Positions 1-4,895 of a DNA stretch of 5,072 bases are shown here, piece by piece. The translations under genes were made by a program, and so were the position numbers. How positions within the stretch are numbered: the stretch's first letter is position 1; each line of letters starts with the position of its first letter. The DNA is from Candidatus Bathyarchaeota archaeon (GTDB taxonomy: Archaea > Thermoproteota > Bathyarchaeia > 40CM-2-53-6 > RBG-13-38-9): positions 1 to 5,072 of the forward strand of contig DAOUZW010000102.1 of assembly GCA_030671315.1 (NCBI GenBank), in the 5' to 3' direction. The notes below the pieces were generated by a model. That model made no database searches, had not been told where the DNA came from, and saw only the letters and a program-made list of their open reading frames with translations.

Positions 1-129
1 GGCAGTGGTTATGGCGCGGCCTCTGGCCTTCAATGTAACCTCATTGCCACCCATATTTACACGGCTGATGACTGATAGTACGTAGGTCATTACGGGCTTA
101 TTTCCAACGAAGACTGTATTGCTTTCCAA
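1..129 (-). CDS. alba: Alba family DNA/RNA-binding chromatin protein, N-terminal part
   Basis: Alba is a small basic dimeric protein that coats DNA, and RNA, in archaea. The minus strand reads 43 codons without a stop before the window edge. Visible family signatures are the N-terminal strand NTVFVGNKPVMTYV, then a helix, then the VTLKARGRAI segment; together these are diagnostic of the Alba fold. Roughly the second half of the usual 90-100 residues lies outside the window. The start is TTG at 127-129: a GGTGA ribosome-binding motif lies 7 nt upstream, the protein begins just before the first Alba strand, and in-frame TAA and TAG stops lie at about 166-171 with no ATG between. Sulfolobus Alba has two lysines in its GKKPVM loop, the first of which (K16) is the acetylated residue; here the loop is GNKPVM, so Asn10 takes that place and Lys11 is kept. 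The gene is divergent from the 250-1242 gene. The family call is firm; the exact start is likely. Confidence 0.9.
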   Translation of the reverse strand, partial: MESNTVFVGNKPVMTYVLSVISRVNMGGNEVTLKARGRAITTA

Positions 130-136
130 CTGTGTT

Positions 137-141
137 TCACC
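137..141 (-). promoter_or_regulatory. Ribosome-binding site of the Alba gene
   Basis: The minus strand reads GGTGA here, which matches the GGTGA part of the archaeal Shine-Dalgarno sequence. It is 7 nt from the TTG codon at 129-127. This spacing decides in favour of the TTG start, since there is no ATG or GTG start between it and the upstream stop codons. Confidence 0.6.
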
Positions 142-249
142 ATTGCTTAATACGTATTCTTGAACCTATTACAGATTGAAAGATAAGTTTAACGATCTGA
201 GATGATAATGGGATCATTTGCTATCGAGATGGAGAAATAACTATCACGA

Positions 250-1242
250 ATGAGAAAGGGATATTATAATCAAAGAATAAGATTCAAAAAGGATACTTCC
301 TATGTGAGTTCGATTGCGATTATGAAATCATCAAAAAAGCGGGTTAAGAAGAGGAAAACTGGAAAAAGAATTACTGAAGCAGCTTTTGCCATAATTATGA
401 TTGGGGTAATCGTTTTCGCTGTTCAAAGCTGGTTTTCTTCTTCACAGCCGTCTGAAACTCAATCTGCAAATAAGGCAGCTTTAATCGATCAACTTTCAAT
501 TGCTTATCCCAATCCTTCCTTTACGGAAGAATTCATTAGAATGTCTGAAGCTGTTGGTTTAACACCTGAAATATTCACAGGTTCCGAAGTAACTTTAGAT
601 CTTTATAAAAAAATTCCATCGATGGGTTACAAGATAATCGTATTCAGAGTTCATCAATCCACTCCTGCAGAAGTTCTTCTGCCATTGGATCATCCGGTTA
701 CAGGATATCCAGTCTACCTCTTCACTGGGGAGCCTTATAATGAACACAAATATGTTGTTGAACAGCTAACTGATCTTGTAGTGCCAGCCCGAGAGATCAA
801 TGGTTCTAACGTATATTTTTCCATAGGGCCTGAGTTTGTCCAATCGATGGAGGGAGAGTTTCAGAATACCGTTATAGTTCTAGCTGGTTGTTCAGGTCTC
901 TATAGTGCTGAGCTCGCAGATTCTTTCATTATTAAAGGCGCATCAATTGTGTTTGGTTGGCAGAGATTCGTTCAGATGGACTATACTGATAAGGCTATAG
1001 ATCGTCTTTTGAGGGCAATCTTGATTGAGAAGACCACGTTCTATAGAGGTGTTCTAGTGATGATCAGTGAAGTTGGTCGGGACCCTACTTATGAGACTAA
1101 TCTTCTCATATACCCTGAGGTTAGACAAAATCTCACCTTTGATCAAGCAATGGAATTGGAAGAAAAGATAATTGTTCAAGATCTAAGAATGCATCATAAG
1201 AGAATTGGGTTTGATCGAAAGTTTCTGAAATATTTTAACTGA
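250..1242 (+). CDS. Membrane-anchored caspase-like/CHAT-like domain protein, function unknown
   Basis: I do not recognise a named gene. The 330-residue reading has a strongly basic stretch at about residues 29-40 (KKRVKKRKTGKR), one hydrophobic helix at about 44-62, and a large domain from about 75 to 320. The positive-inside rule predicts an N-in anchor with the domain outside the cell. The domain resembles caspase/gingipain/CHAT-type folds: a strand ending in a histidine (YKIIVFRVHQS, His135), then a strand ending in a cysteine (NTVIVLAGCSG, Cys214), then a helix and GASIVFGW, then a TD-containing helix, an arrangement like the His/Cys dyad region of those proteins. Protease activity is not shown; many such folds have other roles, and the HQ after the strand differs from the usual HG or HS. 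The start is uncertain. ATG 250 has only a distant GGAG (231-234). GTG 304 has AAGGAT about 9 nt upstream, and ATG 322 would begin MKSSKKR just before the basic stretch; a TATA-like element at 262-270 fits these shorter starts. The gene stands alone, 130 bp before the homocysteine operon. Confidence 0.6.
   Translation: MRKGYYNQRIRFKKDTSYVSSIAIMKSSKKRVKKRKTGKRITEAAFAIIMIGVIVFAVQSWFSSSQPSETQSANKAALIDQLSIAYPNPSFTEEFIRMSEAVGLTPEIFTGSEVTLDLYKKIPSMGYKIIVFRVHQSTPAEVLLPLDHPVTGYPVYLFTGEPYNEHKYVVEQLTDLVVPAREINGSNVYFSIGPEFVQSMEGEFQNTVIVLAGCSGLYSAELADSFIIKGASIVFGWQRFVQMDYTDKAIDRLLRAILIEKTTFYRGVLVMISEVGRDPTYETNLLIYPEVRQNLTFDQAMELEEKIIVQDLRMHHKRIGFDRKFLKYFN
262..270 (+). promoter_or_regulatory. Candidate TATA box inside the longest reading of the caspase-like gene
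   Basis: TATTATAAT is preceded by the purine-rich AGAAAGGGA, which could act as a BRE. Archaeal transcription usually starts about 25 nt after the TATA centre, here near 291. That would exclude the ATG at 250 and favour GTG 304 or ATG 322 as start. The match is by eye in AT-rich DNA, so it is only suggestive. Confidence 0.3.
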
Positions 1243-1292
1243 ACAAACGTCTTTGTACTGATTGTGTAGTGCTTAATCCACATTTTCTGAAA

Positions 1293-1306
1293 ATTCCTAT
1301 AGGAAT
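1293..1306. promoter_or_regulatory. Perfect 14-bp palindrome, candidate operator of the homocysteine operon
   Basis: ATTCCTATAGGAAT is its own reverse complement over all 14 bases. It lies in the 130-bp gap before the DUF39 gene, 66 nt before the TTG start and just upstream of TATA-like DNA. It has no loop and is not followed by a T tract, so it fits a binding site for a dimeric winged-helix or helix-turn-helix regulator better than a terminator. A regulatory role is inferred from position and symmetry only. Confidence 0.4.
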
Positions 1307-1322
1307 ATTTATGCCATCAAAG

Positions 1323-1331
1323 TATTAATAT
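1323..1331 (+). promoter_or_regulatory. Candidate TATA box of the homocysteine operon
   Basis: TATTAATAT lies 41 nt before the TTG start at 1373, which would place transcription start near 1352 and give a leader of about 20 nt. Competing TATA-like stretches are AATATTTATG at 1304-1313, which overlaps the palindrome, and TTATAGTTAT at 1347-1356. The choice among them is not secure. Confidence 0.3.
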
Positions 1332-1372
1332 GAGGAAATAACACTGTTATAGTTATTATGGGATGAGCGAGC

Positions 1373-2866
1373 TTGAAAAACATTCGAACAGTAGATCAGA
1401 TCAATGAGAAAATTAGTAAAGGCACAATAAATGTTGTCACCGCAGAAGAGATGACTGAAATTGTGAAGAGCAACGGGATAGAAGTCGCCGCTAAAGATGT
1501 AGACATAGTAACCACTGGAACTTTTGGAGCAATGTGTAGCTCAGGCTTGTTCCTAAATTTCGGTCATGCTGATCCACCAATAAAAATGGACCATGTAAAC
1601 TTGAATGGTGTCGAAGCTTATCATGGAAATGCTGCTGTGGACGTTTATCTCGGAGTTACTAAAATGCATCCTGAAAGAAACTTTGACTATGGTGGTGGAC
1701 ATGTCATTGAGGATCTAGTTGCAGGGAAAGAAATAGAACTTGACGCCACCGCATATGGAACTGACTGTTATCCTAGGAAATCAGTAAAGACAACATTCAC
1801 TCTGCAAGATGTTAATCAAGCCATTTTATGCAATCCCAGAAATGCCTATCAAAGGTATAATGCTGCTACGAATGGGAGAGACGATGTGATATACACCTAC
1901 ATGGGCAAACTTTTGCCAAATTATAGTAATGTCTCCTATTCTGGAGCAGGAGAGCTCAATCCACTTACAAATGATCCGGATTACGAAACCATAGGAGTCG
2001 GCACAAGGATCTTTCTCGGAGGCGGAATCGGATACGTAACAGGTCATGGCACACAACACGACCCAACAAACAAATTTGGGACGATTATGGTTCAAGGAGA
2101 TCTCAAACAAATGGATCCAAAATTTCTCAGAGGAGCAACCTATACAAATTATGGGACCAGTCTGTATGTTGGACTTGGTATTCCAATACCCATTCTTAAT
2201 GAAGATCTAGCAAAGAAAACAAGCATAAGTGATGAGGAGATTAAAACCAATCTTCTAGATTATGGTATACCTAGAAGGGGTAGACCTTCACTCAAAGAGA
2301 CTGATTACGCAGAACTAAAATCAGGAAAATTGAAATTGAAAGAAAGGGAAATACCTGCTCAACCCCTCTCAAGTCTAAAGATTGCCAGAGAAGTAGCGTC
2401 AACTCTTAAGAAATGGATAGATGATGGAAAATTTCTGTTAGCCTCTCCAACTCAAAGACTTTCAGTAACAGAGGTTTGCAGACCAATGAAAATCACTAAG
2501 GAAGCAGTTTTTGTCCAAAACATAATGATTCCAACAGTGACCTGTAACATTGATGAAGACACCGAGACAGTGGCGCGAAGAATAATCGAAAAGAATGTTA
2601 ATCACGTCGTAGTTGTAGACGACGGTGGCATCTTGAAAGGCATAGTGACCTCATTCGATATCACTAAAGCAGTAGCCAAGAAAGAAGAAAAGCTTTCGAA
2701 CGTAGTGACCCGCCAGGTAGTAACAGCCTCACCAGAGGAACCGATTGACTCTTGTGTAAGAAAACTGAAAAAACACGACATATCCGCTCTACCAGTTGTA
2801 GACTCTGAAAAAAAGATCCTTGGTATCGTAACTAGTGAACAAATAAGCAGATTGCTAGGAGAGTAA
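1373..2866 (+). CDS. L-aspartate semialdehyde sulfurtransferase (DUF39/COG1900) with two CBS domains
   Basis: This enzyme of methanogens and other anaerobes makes L-homocysteine from L-aspartate semialdehyde and sulfide with reducing power, replacing the usual O-acyl-homoserine routes; the Methanosarcina acetivorans ortholog is MA1821. The 497 residues match the length of the CBS-containing form. The DUF39 domain covers about residues 5-370, with GTFGAMCSSG (Cys55), the FGHADPP motif, YGTDCYPRK (Cys132) and a glycine-rich LGGGIGYVTGHGTQH segment. Cys55 and Cys132 align with the two conserved cysteines (54 and 131, as I recall) implicated in persulfide or disulfide chemistry in MA1821. Two CBS domains follow at about 381-436 and 442-497; in other proteins these bind adenosyl ligands such as AMP or SAM, so allosteric control by methionine-cycle status is a reasonable guess. 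The start is TTG, 7 nt after an in-frame TGA, so no longer form is possible; its ribosome-binding site is weak. It is cytoplasmic and heads a three-gene operon, 5 nt before the Fe-S gene. Confidence 0.93.
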   Translation: MKNIRTVDQINEKISKGTINVVTAEEMTEIVKSNGIEVAAKDVDIVTTGTFGAMCSSGLFLNFGHADPPIKMDHVNLNGVEAYHGNAAVDVYLGVTKMHPERNFDYGGGHVIEDLVAGKEIELDATAYGTDCYPRKSVKTTFTLQDVNQAILCNPRNAYQRYNAATNGRDDVIYTYMGKLLPNYSNVSYSGAGELNPLTNDPDYETIGVGTRIFLGGGIGYVTGHGTQHDPTNKFGTIMVQGDLKQMDPKFLRGATYTNYGTSLYVGLGIPIPILNEDLAKKTSISDEEIKTNLLDYGIPRRGRPSLKETDYAELKSGKLKLKEREIPAQPLSSLKIAREVASTLKKWIDDGKFLLASPTQRLSVTEVCRPMKITKEAVFVQNIMIPTVTCNIDEDTETVARRIIEKNVNHVVVVDDGGILKGIVTSFDITKAVAKKEEKLSNVVTRQVVTASPEEPIDSCVRKLKKHDISALPVVDSEKKILGIVTSEQISRLLGE

Positions 2867-2871
2867 ATAAA

Positions 2872-3255
2872 ATGAAAGCACGTCTAAGATTCGATAAGGA
2901 AAAAACTTCTGAACCGATAATAGCCTCAGTAATTTTACGCACTAAAGCCCCAATCAATATCTTGAGAGCTCAAGTAGACGAGGGTACTGGAGAAGTTCTC
3001 ATAGAAGTTCCAGATGACAAAGCTGAAAGCACAATCTCTGCATTCAAACAAATGGGTGTAGACGTCCACGTAGGTCGTTTCATAGAGTTATTAAGAGAAA
3101 AATGCATAGATTGCGGACACTGTATAACCGTATGTCCTGTTGATGCTATCTCAGCTCAAAGCGATCTAACCGTTGAAATTGATCAAAACAAATGTGTAGA
3201 CTGTGGAGCATGCGTCGATGCCTGCCCCACAAGAGCCATAAAACTATCTGAATAG
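2872..3255 (+). CDS. NIL-domain ferredoxin, iron-sulfur subunit of the aspartate semialdehyde sulfurtransferase
   Basis: This is the small Fe-S partner of the DUF39 enzyme, equivalent to M. acetivorans MA1822, and probably delivers electrons for reductive sulfur transfer. The 127 residues contain a NIL domain at about 2-72, related to the C-terminal regulatory domain of the MetN methionine-transporter ATPase. A two-cluster ferredoxin module follows: CIDCGHCITVCP (Cys78, 81, 84, 88) and CVDCGACVDACP (Cys108, 111, 114, 118). All eight ligands for two [4Fe-4S] clusters are present. The first cysteine of each motif has normal CxxCxxCxxxCP spacing, so both clusters should be low-potential ferredoxin type. 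The ATG start has AGGAGAG at 2857-2863, overlapping the end of the upstream gene, 8 nt before it. The gap to that gene is 5 nt, so the two are surely co-transcribed. The NIL domain could sense methionine by analogy with MetN; that is not shown for this family. Confidence 0.93.
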   Translation: MKARLRFDKEKTSEPIIASVILRTKAPINILRAQVDEGTGEVLIEVPDDKAESTISAFKQMGVDVHVGRFIELLREKCIDCGHCITVCPVDAISAQSDLTVEIDQNKCVDCGACVDACPTRAIKLSE

Positions 3256-3259
3256 GAGG
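3254..3259 (+). promoter_or_regulatory. Strong ribosome-binding site that places the UPF0280 start at a non-NTG codon
   Basis: AGGAGG is a full Shine-Dalgarno match. Its first two bases lie in the TAG stop of the Fe-S gene. The only codon at proper spacing in the downstream gene's frame is ATC at 3267-3269, 7 nt later. The first NTG codons in that frame are CTG at 3285, which is 25 nt away, and TTG at 3384, which is 124 nt away. Confidence 0.75.
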
Positions 3260-3266
3260 ATCCGAA

Positions 3267-3974
3267 ATCCCGAAGACATTCAAACTGAAAAGGACCATTG
3301 GAGAATCATCTATTTTAATAAAGACCGATATTTTTGAGGCTGCAGAGGCTGCATTTCAGAATATCGAAAAGAATCGAGACGATTTGAAAAAGTATTCGGT
3401 TATTCATCCTGAATTCATCCGGACACTAGAACCGATCAAGATTCAACAAGGTGCACCAGAAGTAGTCAACAGAATGTCTGACGCTGCTGAAAGAGCTAAG
3501 GTAGGACCAATGGCAGCTGTTGCGGGAGCTATAGCCGATCTGGCGGCCGAGGAAATGGAGAACCATGGAGCTAAGGTAATAGTTGTTGAAGACGGTGGCG
3601 AAGTCTCTGTAAGAAGATCTGTCAAATTAGATGTTGCCATATATGCTGGAGGAGTTCCAGTTTCAGGCAAACTTGGTTTTAGAATTCTGCAAGAAGACGT
3701 CCCTCTAGGAATTGGAACGAGCTCAGCCACTGTTGGTCATGCGGAAAGTTTCGGTTCTGCTGACGCTGCTACAGTAATAGCTTATGATGCTGCATTGGCG
3801 GATGCAGCTGCTACGGCAGTTTGTAATGCGGTTGTAGGGGAAGATCTTAACGAGTCTGTAAAAAAGGGATTAAGGGTTGCACAGTCGATAGAGGGAGTAA
3901 GAGGAGCTCTAATTTTGAGAGGTAAAAGTGTTGGAATGGTGGGGAATCTTCCGAAATTAATAGGGATAAAATAG
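3267..3974 (+). CDS. UPF0280/COG2122 ApbE-like protein linked to sulfide assimilation
   Basis: COG2122 proteins have an ApbE-like fold. The M. acetivorans member MA1715 aids cysteine and homocysteine synthesis at low sulfide; its chemistry is unsettled. From ATC 3267 the protein has 235 residues, close to the usual family length. The stretch before the first NTG codon of good length (TTG 3384) encodes family-like sequence, TFKLKRTIGESSILIKT then a helix up to YSVIHPEF and TLEPI, so the TTG start would remove the first two strands. Visible motifs are VGPMAAVAGAIA (79-90), VVEDGGE (about 106-112), GIGTSSATVGH (148-158) and the DAAATAVCN helix (179-187). Family members, as I recall, often have GICTSSGTVGH, so the Cys is Gly150 here. 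The gap to the Fe-S gene is 11 nt, so it is the third gene of the operon. If the ATC is not a sequencing or assembly error for ATG, it is a rare start codon; either way 3267 is the best start. Confidence 0.88.
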   Translation: MPKTFKLKRTIGESSILIKTDIFEAAEAAFQNIEKNRDDLKKYSVIHPEFIRTLEPIKIQQGAPEVVNRMSDAAERAKVGPMAAVAGAIADLAAEEMENHGAKVIVVEDGGEVSVRRSVKLDVAIYAGGVPVSGKLGFRILQEDVPLGIGTSSATVGHAESFGSADAATVIAYDAALADAAATAVCNAVVGEDLNESVKKGLRVAQSIEGVRGALILRGKSVGMVGNLPKLIGIK

Positions 3975-4008
3975 CTCCTAAAGTAAAATTATCTCCAATC
4001 AAATTTTT
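3975..4008. terminator. AT-rich convergent junction, possible T-tract terminators
   Basis: The operon and the minus-strand NucS-like gene converge over only 33 bp. On the plus strand a TTTTT run (4004-4008) reaches the stop codon of the opposing gene. On the minus strand TTTTACTTT occurs at 3981-3989. Archaeal transcription often ends at short T runs without a hairpin, and no strong hairpin is visible. Support is weak. Confidence 0.25.
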
Positions 4009-4754
4009 CATTTGAGTCTAACTAGTTCGATTTGATAGAATTCTACTTCTGATCCTTCACATGTTACCTCTAATTGTCCTTCGTAGTTGATGCATACTAA
4101 GGCCTTTCGTATTTTGTTAAATGGTAGATTAATTGATTTAGCATAGCCTGCTGCTAGTCTGCAGACTTGTGCTACTGCTGCATCTTTTGCTTTTGTCTCA
4201 ACTTCTACTACTATGTGATTTTCTTGCTCATCTTTGAGCAGAATATCAATAATTCCTGCATCTGTCTCTACATTTATGTTCATAAATGAGGTGCCTGTTC
4301 CTAAAGCTTCAGGATAATCTGAAAGTATTTTCACAATCGGATCCTCCAGTAAGCCTTTGGCCTCAAGATATTCGTCTGGTCCAACCTTCAAGATCCTAGA
4401 AAGTGACTCTAGAGGTTTTCCATAGTTTGTACCGAGCAAGTGAGGAAATACTGCAATAGATATCTCCTTCTTTTTTAAAATAATGATTGGAGTGTTTTTT
4501 AGATTGAGGTTCTTTTTTTTGGAAAGTGGAAGAATGTGATTCCCCGAGGTAACAAATCTGCCTCTAACTTGTGGCGGGATTGATCTGATAGATGTTTCAA
4601 TTTCTTGAGATTCTTCAGCAGAAATATCTTGATCTTCAAATGTATCATATTCGATTTGCCAAGTCAGTTTCAATTTCTCCATAATATCCAATATCTGTTG
4701 AAGATCAGTCGAGTATGTTGCATCGCGATCATAATATAATTCGATTTTATACAT
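4008..4754 (-). CDS. NucS/DUF91-like PD-(D/E)XK domain protein with putative thioredoxin-like N-terminal domain
   Basis: The C-terminal half matches the nuclease domain of NucS/EndoMS: GIIDILLKDE, then VVEVETK, then AAVAQVCRLAAGYA. Numbering from the chosen ATG, Asp170 and Glu184 are 14 residues apart, the same gap as in archaeal NucS (D160 and E174 in Pyrococcus, as I recall). The Lys two residues after that Glu is Glu186 here, with Lys188 two further on; the QxxxxY-like helix (Gln196) is kept. True NucS instead has an N-terminal DNA-binding/dimer domain. Here residues 1-107 run strand (KIELYYD), helix, strand (WQIEY), helix, then NTPIIIL and ISIAVF strands. This resembles a thioredoxin fold with a cis-Pro at the TP, but no CxxC is present. 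The 248 residues are near NucS length. Activity cannot be predicted: a diverged nuclease or a non-catalytic binding protein are both possible. The start is ATG 4754. A GTG at 4763 is in frame, but a TATA element centred at 4780 puts transcription start near the ATG and past the GTG. The gene is convergent with the operon and divergent from the secreted-protein gene. Confidence 0.72.
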   Translation of the reverse strand: MYKIELYYDRDATYSTDLQQILDIMEKLKLTWQIEYDTFEDQDISAEESQEIETSIRSIPPQVRGRFVTSGNHILPLSKKKNLNLKNTPIIILKKKEISIAVFPHLLGTNYGKPLESLSRILKVGPDEYLEAKGLLEDPIVKILSDYPEALGTGTSFMNINVETDAGIIDILLKDEQENHIVVEVETKAKDAAVAQVCRLAAGYAKSINLPFNKIRKALVCINYEGQLEVTCEGSEVEFYQIELVRLK

Positions 4755-4774
4755 GTGAAGCACTGGAATTGAGG

Positions 4775-4785
4775 ATTAATATTTT
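4775..4785 (-). promoter_or_regulatory. TATA box giving a probable leaderless transcript for the NucS-like gene
   Basis: The minus strand reads AAAATATTAAT, centred near 4780, 26 nt before the ATG at 4754. That is the usual distance from TATA centre to transcription start in archaea, and no Shine-Dalgarno motif precedes the ATG. A leaderless mRNA is the simplest reading. Confidence 0.5.
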
Positions 4786-4846
4786 GAGAGTTATATTAAG
4801 AGATAGATCTTTTTATCGTCTGCATCTTTTTCAAACCTTCCACAGG

Positions 4847-4856
4847 TTTTATTAAG
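4847..4856 (+). promoter_or_regulatory. Candidate TATA box of the secreted-protein gene
   Basis: TTTTATTAAG, preceded by CACAGG, lies about 45 nt upstream of the start. Transcription would begin near 4877, leaving a leader of about 20 nt. A similar TTATATTAAG occurs at 4791-4800 but is too far upstream to be the core promoter for a short leader. Confidence 0.4.
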
Positions 4857-4895
4857 CAAATACTTACAATAGCCGTAATTCAAGTAGATGATGTG

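Noticed and set aside
1240..1290. Possible hairpin terminator after the caspase-like gene (TGTG...CACA arms)
   Set aside because: The arms pair for only about four bases and no T tract follows in the right place.
1363..1365. ATG just upstream of the DUF39 gene as its start
   Set aside because: It is in a different frame from the DUF39 coding sequence; the in-frame TGA at 1364-1366 forces the TTG start.
1826..2110. Minus-strand open reading frame of 94 codons inside the DUF39 gene
   Set aside because: It is antisense to a well-conserved enzyme domain, has no recognisable domain and no ribosome-binding site of note; it is a shadow of the real gene.
3443..3730. Minus-strand open reading frame of 95 codons inside the UPF0280 gene
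   Set aside because: It is antisense to the conserved UPF0280 core, with Ser/Thr/Pro/Ala-rich low-complexity translation typical of an antisense artefact.
3384..3974. Shorter UPF0280 protein starting at TTG 3384
   Set aside because: It would lose the conserved first two strands, leaves a 128-nt gap after a perfect ribosome-binding site, and the upstream codons read as family sequence.
4755..4763. GTG 4763 as start of the NucS-like gene
   Set aside because: No ribosome-binding site precedes it, and the TATA position puts transcription start at about the ATG 4754.
4764..4895. Repeated TATTAAG (4794-4800 and 4850-4856) as a regulatory repeat
   Set aside because: Seven bases of AT-rich sequence recur easily by chance; one copy is better explained as a TATA box.
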